This document shows, in pieces, positions 1 to 6,364 of a stretch of 15,312 nt of DNA. The stretch comes from Bacteroidales bacterium (GTDB taxonomy: Bacteria; Bacteroidota; Bacteroidia; Bacteroidales; UBA7960), in assembly GCA_007132865.1 (NCBI GenBank), contig SLNU01000270.1, forward strand, positions 1 to 15,312. Reading direction: 5' to 3'. The position numbers and the translations under genes are program-made. The notes beneath the pieces are model-generated. The model did no database searches and had not been told where the DNA came from. It saw only the letters and a list, made by a program, of their open reading frames with translations. Numbering within the stretch: the stretch's first letter is position 1; each line of letters opens with the position of its first letter.

Positions 1-384
1 AAGGGTCTGGTCCTGGAAATATTCCTTGAACTGCATTGTCACATTCTTCACGAGTCCGCCCATCAGGCATTTATTGAACGGGCATACCTGTTTGTCGAGG
101 GGACATTCCGGGGTATCTATCCTACCCTCAATGGCTTCATAGATCTCCAGGATGGTGATCTCGGAAGGTTTTTTGTGCAGAACGAATCCGCCATTCGGAC
201 CGCGTACGGAGCGTAGAAAATTATGCTTCACCAGGGTCTGGAGTACTTTCGCCAGGTGGTTTCGGGAGGCCCCCATTCTTTCAGCCAGGGTGTTGACATT
301 GATATGTGCGTCAGACTGTGCAATCAGCACCATGGAATGCAGTCCGAGGGACGCAGCTTCCGACATTTGTACCAGTTTTGCCAT
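1..384 (-). CDS. Rrf2 family transcriptional regulator (partial, C-terminus cut by window edge)
   Basis: Only the first 128 codons lie in the window; the reading frame is open to position 1. The N-terminal half is a winged helix-turn-helix of the Rrf2 type (residues about 10-75), with the family-typical wing signature GPNGGF at 62-67. A three-cysteine group follows at C94, C101 and C106 (C-x6-C-x4-C), placed like the Fe-S ligands of IscR/NsrR/RsrR. Rrf2 proteins of this kind sense Fe-S status, NO or redox state and bind DNA as dimers. It is the last visible gene of the leftward hydrogenase train, 1 bp after a TM1266-like gene, which suggests it regulates hydrogenase or maturation genes. That target is inferred. 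The family call is firm; cluster binding is inferred from the cysteines alone. The ATG at 384 fits the family's usual N-terminus. Confidence 0.88.
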   Translation of the reverse strand, partial: MAKLVQMSEAASLGLHSMVLIAQSDAHINVNTLAERMGASRNHLAKVLQTLVKHNFLRSVRGPNGGFVLHKKPSEITILEIYEAIEGRIDTPECPLDKQVCPFNKCLMGGLVKNVTMQFKEYFQDQTL

Positions 385-385
385 C

Positions 386-637
386 TTAAAAGACCATTTT
401 CTGCACCCGGATACCATCCACCTGAAGAAGCTCGTTCTCCAGCCGTATGCACTCATGGACATCACCCATCAGTTCCAGCAGGATCAGTCCGCACTCACCG
501 CAGTTCTCCTGCTCCAGTTCGTTCAGGCCCAGCCGGGTCTTGATGCTGCAGCCGTATTTGGTAAAGATCTCCTGGACCCTCAGGGAAGCCTTGCCGGGCT
601 CCCTTACCAAAACCCCCAAAATTCTTATCTCTGACAT
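386..637 (-). CDS. TM1266-type iron-only hydrogenase system regulator (ACT-like), copy 1
   Basis: An 83-residue protein that looks like the small ACT/ferredoxin-like-fold family known as the putative iron-only hydrogenase system regulator (TM1266 type), usually encoded beside HydE/F/G. Visible features are the N-terminal strand ending GVLV (8-11), the TRLGLNE segment (34-40) and the hydrophobic strand LILLELMG (51-58). It has four cysteines (C30, C46, C49, C63); C46-x2-C49 could be a metal or redox site, but this is inference. It aligns with the neighbouring gene at 650-910 over 83 positions without a gap, with about a third of residues identical, so the two are tandem paralogues. It has no helix-turn-helix and is probably an effector-binding partner rather than a DNA binder by itself. 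It lies in the hydG-Rrf2 gene string. Confidence 0.8.
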   Translation of the reverse strand: MSEIRILGVLVREPGKASLRVQEIFTKYGCSIKTRLGLNELEQENCGECGLILLELMGDVHECIRLENELLQVDGIRVQKMVF

Positions 638-649
638 TCCGTATGACTT

Positions 650-910
650 TTATTGGTGAGCAAACTGCATTTTCTGGATTTCTACGCCTCCGATATCCGA
701 CAATTCCTTTTCCAGCATGGCCCAGGACGCCGGTTCTCCATGCAATACCAACAAGATGGTCCCCACCCTGCTGCAAACATTTTCAGAAAGTTCGTGAAAG
801 CCCAGGCGCGTCCTGATCACTTTGGCGTGCCTGGACAATACTTTCTGGGTCAGACCAGCCTCCTTGATTCGGTCATACACCAGAATGCCCATAATCATCG
901 TCTTTTGCAT
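650..910 (-). CDS. TM1266-type iron-only hydrogenase system regulator (ACT-like), copy 2
   Basis: An 86-residue protein of the same small ACT-like family as the gene at 386-637. Shared landmarks are GILV (8-11), TRLGFHE (34-40), TILLVLHG (51-58) and a C-terminal QKM-F motif (79-83). It keeps only one of the other copy's cysteines (C46); the position matching C49 is valine. It lies 9 bp downstream of hydG and 12 bp upstream of the other copy, consistent with co-transcription. The family is known from context with H-cluster maturation genes, and its biochemical role is unsettled; a ligand-sensing or dimeric regulatory role is inferred from the fold. Loss of the second cysteine suggests the two copies have diverged in function. 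Confidence 0.8.
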   Translation of the reverse strand: MQKTMIMGILVYDRIKEAGLTQKVLSRHAKVIRTRLGFHELSENVCSRVGTILLVLHGEPASWAMLEKELSDIGGVEIQKMQFAHQ

Positions 911-919
911 AGCCTAAAT

Positions 920-2347
920 TTAAAAGTATAAATCCCTTTTCCCCTGCCTGATCTGCAGGATCTTTTCGGTAAGCCGGTCCGTTTTCTGATGTTTGCCCAG
1001 TTCCTCGACCTTGTCGTCGATCAGCTTGTATCCTGCCGCTTTTGTATCTTCCGGGGCATAGTCTTCCAGGTATTCAGCCAGCGTCAGTAACGCATTGGGC
1101 GAGCAATACCTTTTGATGAAACCGGGCACGGAGAACTCCATGAAGTGCTCCCCGGTCCTTCCCAGTCGGTAGCAGGCCGTGCAGAAAGAAGGGATGTAGC
1201 CTGAGCGGATCAGTTCATCCATGATCTCGTTTAAGGAACGGGTATCATTGATCTGAAACTGCTCCATGCTAAGGTCCTGTTCTTCCTTTTTGGCCTTGGA
1301 GTAACCCCCGAGCTCCAGGTTGGTTCCCCCGTCAATCTGGGAAACCCCGAAACGAAGCACCTGTGTACGCGTATGGGCAGGCTCCCGGGCCGTCAGGATC
1401 AGTCCCGTGTAAGGTACCGCAAGGCGCAGAATGGCGACCAGTCTGACAAACTCCTCGTCCTTTACGATATGGGTTTTGTCGATATCCAGTGACAAGGCAT
1501 TTTGTATGCGCGGAAATGAAATTGTATGCGGACCCACGCGGTAAACCGCCTCGAAGTGGTTTACATGCCGGACCAGTCCCATGACCTCAAAGCGCCAGTC
1601 GTACAATCCAAAAAGGGCGCCGATCCCCACATCATCGATCCCGGCTTCCTGGGCACGGTCGAGTGCTGTGAGGCGCCACTCATAATTGCGTTTTACCCCT
1701 CCCAGGTGCACCCGGGCATAAGTGGGCTCATGGTATGTTTCCTGGAATATCTGGAAAGTTCCGATGCCTGCATCCTTAATGGTCCGGAACCCAGGTATAT
1801 CGAAAGGGGCGGCATTTATATTCACCCGGCGGATCTCTCCGCTCCCGTGTTTCACGCCGTATACGATCCGTACCGTTTCGGCAATAAATTCAGCGGAATA
1901 CTTCGGATGTTCCCCATACACAAGAATCAGGCGCTTGTGCCCCTGATCAATCAAAGCCTTTGTTTCGGTTATAAGCTCATTATCGCTTAGCGTCAATCGT
2001 TTAACTCCCTTGTTGCTGGACCTGAATCCGCAGTACTGGCAATTGTTTGTACACAGATCCCCGACATACAGGGGAGCGAACAGCACGATACGCTCACCGT
2101 AAACCTTCTCCTTCAATGTCCGGGCTCCTTCCTTGATCTCCTCGACAAGATCAGGGTCTGTTGCATTGATCAGCACGGCGGTCTCTTCCAGCGAGAGCCG
2201 TTTTTTTTCAAGCGAAGCCTGTATGACATCCCGGACCCGCTGCTTATCCGGTTTTACGGAATTCAGGTAATCCCAGATCTCATCCGGGTCGATAAAGGGT
2301 TTCATTCGTTGATCCCTGATACGGTATTGTTCGGGATGGTAGATCAT
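920..2347 (-). CDS. hydG: [FeFe]-hydrogenase H-cluster radical SAM maturase HydG
   Basis: A 475-residue radical SAM tyrosine lyase that cleaves L-tyrosine to p-cresol and dehydroglycine, giving the CO and CN ligands and an Fe(CO)2CN synthon for the [2Fe] subcluster. The SAM-cluster motif C-x3-C-x2-C is at C99, C103 and C106 (LCTNNCQYCGF). The C-terminal auxiliary cluster motif C-x2-C-x22-C, diagnostic of HydG against ThiH and HydE, is intact at C389, C392 and C415. Length fits the family (about 470). The start at 2347 is the first ATG; M15 is a possible alternative. A 97-bp gap separates it from the upstream metallo-hydrolase gene, and a Bacteroidota-like -7 element lies there, so it may have its own promoter. 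HydE and HydF are not in this window and must be encoded elsewhere. Confidence 0.97.
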   Translation of the reverse strand: MIYHPEQYRIRDQRMKPFIDPDEIWDYLNSVKPDKQRVRDVIQASLEKKRLSLEETAVLINATDPDLVEEIKEGARTLKEKVYGERIVLFAPLYVGDLCTNNCQYCGFRSSNKGVKRLTLSDNELITETKALIDQGHKRLILVYGEHPKYSAEFIAETVRIVYGVKHGSGEIRRVNINAAPFDIPGFRTIKDAGIGTFQIFQETYHEPTYARVHLGGVKRNYEWRLTALDRAQEAGIDDVGIGALFGLYDWRFEVMGLVRHVNHFEAVYRVGPHTISFPRIQNALSLDIDKTHIVKDEEFVRLVAILRLAVPYTGLILTAREPAHTRTQVLRFGVSQIDGGTNLELGGYSKAKKEEQDLSMEQFQINDTRSLNEIMDELIRSGYIPSFCTACYRLGRTGEHFMEFSVPGFIKRYCSPNALLTLAEYLEDYAPEDTKAAGYKLIDDKVEELGKHQKTDRLTEKILQIRQGKRDLYF

Positions 2348-2367
2348 TGTACGGGCAATTTTCCCAC

Positions 2368-2375
2368 AAAATTAG
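2368..2375 (-). promoter_or_regulatory. Candidate -7 promoter element for hydG
   Basis: Read on the minus strand this is TAATTTTG, a full match to the Bacteroidota -7 consensus TAnnTTTG. It lies 20 bp upstream of the hydG start, in the only sizeable gap within the leftward gene train. I did not find a well-spaced -33 TTG; the nearest is about 24 bp upstream, which is too far. The short motif makes a chance match possible. Confidence 0.35.
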
Positions 2376-2444
2376 TCAATCTTTTTCAGAGAGTCCGCCA
2401 AATTCAGCGAAAAAAGCAATGAAAGGTTTAAATGTCTGAAATAC

Positions 2445-3230
2445 CTAATTGGCGATCTCCACCTTCAGTCCGTCATGCGCCAGGAAAACATTTACAGGTA
2501 GAATTTTTTGTATCGCCTCATACCGTCCCATAAAGTGGCTCAGGTGGGTAATGTAGGCCTCACCGGGATTGATCTCGGAGATCTGTTCGAGTGCCTCCTC
2601 CAGTGAAAAATGGGAAATGTGCTTTGACTTCCTGAGTGCATTAATAACCAGAACCTTTACCCCTGACAGCTTGTATTTTTCCTCCTGTGGGATATGGCTG
2701 GCATCGGTAATATATGCAAAATTGCCAATACGAAAACCAAACACCTCCAGCTTATTGTGCATTACCAGAACAGGTTCAATCTCCAGTCCCTGAATCTGGA
2801 AAGGTTTGTTCTCTATCGTGATAAAGTTCAGTTGCGGCGCACCGAAAAAACGTTTTTCATGCAGGATGTAGGGAAATTCCTTGTTGATGGCCTCAACGAC
2901 TTCTTTACCTGCATATACGTCAACCGTCTTATTCAACACATAGTTGAATGCCCTCACATCATCCAGGCCTGCGATATGGTCCCTGTGTCCATGGGTGAAT
3001 ACGATGGCTGAGATATCATCGACTTTTTCCCGGATCATCTGGTATCTGAAATCCGGACCGCAATCGATGATCACTCGCAGGCCACCGATTTCTACCATTG
3101 CTGATGTACGCAAGCGGTGATCCCGTTTGTCTTTGCTGGTACAGACCTCGCAGTCGCAGGCCACTACCGGCACCCCGGTCGACGTTCCGGTTCCCAAAAA
3201 TGTCAGGGTCATGGACTGTAGGTTCTTCAT
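2445..3230 (-). CDS. MBL-fold metallo-hydrolase, PhnP-like
   Basis: A 261-residue metallo-beta-lactamase-fold hydrolase. The metal motif H-x-H-x-D-H is at H80, H82, D84 and H85, with further likely ligands at H158, D176 and H229. The N-terminus has the GTGTSTGVP signature (13-21) followed by C25-x-C27-x2-C30, which resembles the structural zinc site of PhnP-type phosphodiesterases (5-phosphoribosyl 1,2-cyclic phosphate hydrolysis in Escherichia coli PhnP). A close homologue group in Bacteroidota is widespread and mostly uncharacterised, so the substrate is unknown. It follows the RibF-like gene by 14 bp, so it is probably co-transcribed with it. No link to hydrogenase chemistry is visible in the sequence. 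M7 is a possible later start. Confidence 0.85.
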   Translation of the reverse strand: MKNLQSMTLTFLGTGTSTGVPVVACDCEVCTSKDKRDHRLRTSAMVEIGGLRVIIDCGPDFRYQMIREKVDDISAIVFTHGHRDHIAGLDDVRAFNYVLNKTVDVYAGKEVVEAINKEFPYILHEKRFFGAPQLNFITIENKPFQIQGLEIEPVLVMHNKLEVFGFRIGNFAYITDASHIPQEEKYKLSGVKVLVINALRKSKHISHFSLEEALEQISEINPGEAYITHLSHFMGRYEAIQKILPVNVFLAHDGLKVEIAN

Positions 3231-3244
3231 TCTCCCGCAAATTA

Positions 3245-4159
3245 TCAGTAAATCAGGTCCTCAACCATTTCCCTGGCCCGTTCAAGCAAGCCAGCATGCC
3301 AGTGTTCCCCGGAAATCCCTTCGGCCACTTTTTTGTAAAAATAAAGGGTGGCGGTTTTTCCCTCCAGTTCCGGTGGTTCATACAGGGGATGGGTCTCCAC
3401 CCTGGCTTCTCCGTTTCCAGTATCCATGACCAGGCTCATTGATTTTTTCCAGTCGGATCCGATCAGCAGATTTGTGGCGTAAATCCCTGACGGGGGGATA
3501 AGCTTTTCCTCTTCTTCGATGCGGATGCCTATGGTTGGAAAATCAAGCACTGCCAGGGCCGGTTGATTCACTTCGAGTTGGCCTGCAATGATGTATTGAT
3601 GATCAAGATAGGCATTGGCCCTTTGAATGTTTCCTTCCTTAAGGGCTTTACGTATCTTGGTCGAGCTTACTGTTTCATTCTCAATATCTTTCAACGGGAT
3701 CTCCTCTACCCTGAAATCCAGTTCCTGCCCCAGTGCATGCAGATAAGAATAATCCCCCTGCCGGTTGTGTCCGAAATGGTGGTTATGCCCGATGACCACC
3801 ACCCGGGCCTGGAGCTGCCCGATCAGGATCTGCTTAACAAAATCATGGGAACTTGTTTTGGAAAATTCGAGCGAAAAGGGAATCACGACCAGGTTATCAA
3901 GTCCGGCTTTCCTTAAAAGCTCTTCCTTTTCGGGCTGTGAGTTAATCAGTTTCAGGTCTTTCTGCTCCGGGTAGAGGACTTTCCTGGGATGCGGGTAAAA
4001 AGTGATCAGTACCGACTCCCCCCCGATATCCCGCGCGATCTGGTTCAGGCGGTCAATGATGATCTTGTGCCCGATATGGACACCATCAAACGAACCTGTG
4101 GTCACCACGGCATTTTGTATTTTTCCTGTGGCTTCTGCTATGCTGTTAAAAACCTTCAT
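3245..4159 (-). CDS. ribF: RibF-like FAD synthetase with degenerate riboflavin kinase domain
   Basis: 304 residues from the chosen ATG at 4159, which lies 10 bp after the rex stop; an in-frame ATG at 4204 would overlap rex and adds residues absent from the family. The N-terminal FAD synthetase (FMN adenylyltransferase) half is canonical: GSFDGVHIGH near the start, a GHNHHFGHNRQGDY segment, and the VSSTKIRKAL motif. The C-terminal riboflavin kinase half keeps its length but has lost its signature. Where RibF normally has G-x5-G...LGFPTANI, this protein has DFPTIGI, with the glycine-rich loop and the metal-binding Asn of PTAN replaced. Adenylyltransferase activity is likely; kinase activity is doubtful. 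It could supply FAD locally or be a second RibF paralogue. Family is certain; loss of kinase function is inferred. Confidence 0.85.
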   Translation of the reverse strand: MKVFNSIAEATGKIQNAVVTTGSFDGVHIGHKIIIDRLNQIARDIGGESVLITFYPHPRKVLYPEQKDLKLINSQPEKEELLRKAGLDNLVVIPFSLEFSKTSSHDFVKQILIGQLQARVVVIGHNHHFGHNRQGDYSYLHALGQELDFRVEEIPLKDIENETVSSTKIRKALKEGNIQRANAYLDHQYIIAGQLEVNQPALAVLDFPTIGIRIEEEEKLIPPSGIYATNLLIGSDWKKSMSLVMDTGNGEARVETHPLYEPPELEGKTATLYFYKKVAEGISGEHWHAGLLERAREMVEDLIY

Positions 4160-4169
4160 ATTTGTCTTA

Positions 4170-4808
4170 TTATTTTTCCTTGACCAGGAAGGCCAGTTTT
4201 TCAAGAGAGGTTACGATATCGTATTCCTCAAGAAATACGTGATCTGGAAGCGATAATGGTACAGAGGTATAGTTCAGGATGCCCTTGATGCCTGATTCGG
4301 CCAGCATTCGTGCCACTTCATGGGTGGCTTCAGGTGCCACGGTAAGTATGGCAATGCCAATGTTTTCGGCCGGGATTACCTCTTTAAACTTGCTGATATG
4401 GTAGCAGGGCACTCCTGCAATGATGCGATCGGTCTTTTGAAGGTCGTTGTCAAATGCTGCCGCAATGCTGAGCTTTTCCCGCTTGCCGGTGAAATAGCTG
4501 GTGATTGCCCTTCCAAGGTTCCCCATTCCGACAATGGCAATCCGCTGGCCCTGGTCGCTATCTATGATCATCCCGATCAGGGCCACCAGGTCTTTTATGA
4601 CATAGCCCTTGCTCTGGCTACCGCTGTATCCGATCAGCATGAGGTCCCGCCTGACCTGAACCGGGGTAAGGTTCATCATTCTGGCCAGCTCATGGGAATA
4701 AACATTGGCCTTGCCTTCCGCAATGCTGTTGAACAGGATCCGGCGATACTGGCTCAACCGCTCCACCGTCTTGCCCGGCAATTCATAGGTGTTTTTTCTC
4801 TTACTCAT
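4170..4808 (-). CDS. rex: Redox-sensing transcriptional repressor Rex
   Basis: A 212-residue protein with the Rex layout: an N-terminal winged helix (about 10-70, including the LTPVQVRRDLMLIG recognition region at 47-60) and a Rossmann domain with the GMGNLG dinucleotide motif at 94-99. The C-terminal helix (about 198-212) is the domain-swapping helix of the family. Rex binds DNA when NAD+ dominates and leaves it when NADH rises, derepressing fermentative and hydrogen genes. Its place in the middle of the hydrogenase train suggests feedback: the enzyme it controls consumes or makes NADH. Two Rex-box-like sites lie in the divergent region at 12549-12566 and 12713-12730. It is 24 bp from the upstream kinase gene and 10 bp from the RibF-like gene. 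Confidence 0.95.
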   Translation of the reverse strand: MSKRKNTYELPGKTVERLSQYRRILFNSIAEGKANVYSHELARMMNLTPVQVRRDLMLIGYSGSQSKGYVIKDLVALIGMIIDSDQGQRIAIVGMGNLGRAITSYFTGKREKLSIAAAFDNDLQKTDRIIAGVPCYHISKFKEVIPAENIGIAILTVAPEATHEVARMLAESGIKGILNYTSVPLSLPDHVFLEEYDIVTSLEKLAFLVKEK

Positions 4809-4832
4809 CCTAAGTGCTTATCTGCTTTGAAT

Positions 4833-5951
4833 TCATTTCGAAAATATGACCATAAAGCTGCTCCCTTTGCCCGGGTTACTCTCTACCCGGATCTCAGCCT
4901 GGTAAAGCTCCAGAATCTTTTTAACAATCGACAAGCCCAAACCGCTGCCGCTGATGTTTTTGGTCTCTTCACTGCGGATCCTTACAAAGTCCCCGAAAAG
5001 CTTTTCCTGGTCCTCTTTTTTCATTCCGATGCCGGTGTCTTCCACTTCTATGGTCAGACTTTTTTCCTCACTGCGCAGGTTTACATCCACCCTTCCCCCT
5101 TTAATATTGTATTTTATTGCATTGGATATCAAATTGTTGAGAACGATCTCCATCTCCTGGCGGTCGGCCTCAAATTCAATTTTTTTGCTGCAGTTCAGGT
5201 ATACATCCACATCTTTCTGTATGGATAGCGGCTGAAAGGAATCGATACACTGCTGGGCCACTTCGCAAAGCAACAGAGATTCTATGGTTCTGGATTTTTT
5301 TCCGGATTCGATCCGGGTAAAGTCGAGCATGTCCAGAATCAGGTTGCGCATTCCCTGTATGCGAAATAGCGTCCGGTCGATCATTTCCATATAGTCCTGG
5401 ATATTTTCCCCGGATTTTTTTTCCTGCATCATCCTTAGGTAGCCTTCCACGGCATTCAACGGTGATTTCAGCTCATGAGAAAGAACGGAAAGAAACTGAA
5501 AGCGGATCTGTTTTCCTTCGGTTCTCAGCTGGGTGGTCATCCTTCTGAGAAACAATTGTTTGGTAATGGTCTCAATGGATGCGCGAAGCTCTTTCGGAGT
5601 AAAGGGTTTTGGCACGAAATCGTAAGCTCCCTTGCGGGTTGCTTTGACCGCAAGATCCAGGGAGGCATAGGAGGTGATCATGACCACCACGATGTCCATC
5701 TCCTTCTTGTTGATGTATTCCAGCACCTCGATCCCCTGTATTCCGGGCAATTTATTGTCCAGCAGTACTATGTCCAAATGCCTGGAATCCAGTATCTCTA
5801 TGGCCTCTTCCCCGGTTTCGGCCATCACCACATCAAAATCAAAGTCCTCATCCATGAAAGGATAGCTCACCGAAAAATTCTCCAGTATCCTCAATACCCC
5901 GCTCCTTATTCCGGGCTCATCATCCACCACCAACAAACTGAGTTTGCCCAT
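4833..5951 (-). CDS. Receiver-histidine kinase hybrid (REC-HisKA-HATPase)
   Basis: A soluble 372-residue two-component protein with no transmembrane segment. The N-terminal receiver (about 4-120) has the acidic pocket at D10/D11, phospho-acceptor D65 (LLDNKLPG), T93 and K115 (PKPF). A HisKA dimerisation domain follows, with phospho-histidine H159 in SHELKSP. The ATPase domain has the N box around N277, the G1 motif DTGIGM (305-310) and the G2 motif GSGLGL (335-340). All catalytic residues look intact. There is no DNA-binding or other output domain. Its gene lies 2 bp from a stand-alone receiver gene, and the hydrogenase-domain kinase is just upstream of that. The receiver probably takes phosphate from, or is tuned by, that kinase and controls the kinase half. 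The partners are inferred from adjacency. Confidence 0.92.
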   Translation of the reverse strand: MGKLSLLVVDDEPGIRSGVLRILENFSVSYPFMDEDFDFDVVMAETGEEAIEILDSRHLDIVLLDNKLPGIQGIEVLEYINKKEMDIVVVMITSYASLDLAVKATRKGAYDFVPKPFTPKELRASIETITKQLFLRRMTTQLRTEGKQIRFQFLSVLSHELKSPLNAVEGYLRMMQEKKSGENIQDYMEMIDRTLFRIQGMRNLILDMLDFTRIESGKKSRTIESLLLCEVAQQCIDSFQPLSIQKDVDVYLNCSKKIEFEADRQEMEIVLNNLISNAIKYNIKGGRVDVNLRSEEKSLTIEVEDTGIGMKKEDQEKLFGDFVRIRSEETKNISGSGLGLSIVKKILELYQAEIRVESNPGKGSSFMVIFSK

Positions 5952-5953
5952 GC

Positions 5954-6352
5954 CTAAAGCTTTAGAAGTTTGTTAATCTCCCTGTGCAGCTGATCCTTGC
6001 GGATGCCCTTGTCTAAAAACAGTTCCGCCTTGACCCAGTCTTGTTCTTCCTGGCTGGTCACATCAAAAATCATCCCTGTTTCAGCTGTAACTGCCGAGGC
6101 AATGATGATCGGCACATCCGGATACCTGGATTTGATCTTATGGCAAAGAATAAAGCCTGTATCCTGGCTTTCCATCATCAGGTCGAGTATGGCCAGATGG
6201 GGTTTTGTCCTTTCGATGATTGACTCCGCTTCCTTCTGCGTATCTGCAGTGATAACCTCAAAGCCCATGTCCTGAACCGATGATTTAAGCTGGAACAGAT
6301 AATCCAGGTCGTCATCCACAATCAGGATCGTTTTTTTTTCTTTCTTCAGCAT
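5954..6352 (-). CDS. Stand-alone response regulator receiver protein
   Basis: A 132-residue single-domain receiver. The acidic cluster is D13-D15, the phospho-acceptor is D57 (ILDLMM), the switch hydroxyl is S86, and the conserved lysine is K115, followed by Gly instead of the usual Pro. After D57 the loop MESQDTGF replaces the usual MP-x2-DG, and the region between S86 and K115 is longer than in CheY, with an acidic stretch around 97-107. There is no output domain. It lies between the H-cluster kinase (12 bp gap) and the REC-kinase hybrid (2 bp gap), which suggests a phosphate shuttle between them. The fifth to eighth codons contain a run of nine A, a possible slippage site. The family is certain; the shuttle role is inferred. 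Confidence 0.92.
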   Translation of the reverse strand: MLKKEKKTILIVDDDLDYLFQLKSSVQDMGFEVITADTQKEAESIIERTKPHLAILDLMMESQDTGFILCHKIKSRYPDVPIIIASAVTAETGMIFDVTSQEEQDWVKAELFLDKGIRKDQLHREINKLLKL

Positions 6353-6364
6353 GGCTGTATCGTT

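Noticed and set aside
2353..2370. Possible Rex box upstream of hydG
   Set aside because: On the minus strand it reads TTGTGGG-AAAA-TTGCCCG. Only about 8 of 14 positions match, and one half-site is poor, so it is too weak to call.
4160..4204. Upstream ATG for the RibF-like gene at 4204
   Set aside because: It would overlap the rex 3' end and add 15 residues not seen in the family. The ATG at 4159 sits 10 bp after the rex stop and gives a standard RibF N-terminus.
4320..5228. A 302-codon plus-strand open frame across rex and the kinase hybrid
   Set aside because: It is antisense to two well-supported genes and spans their boundary, with no recognisable motif.
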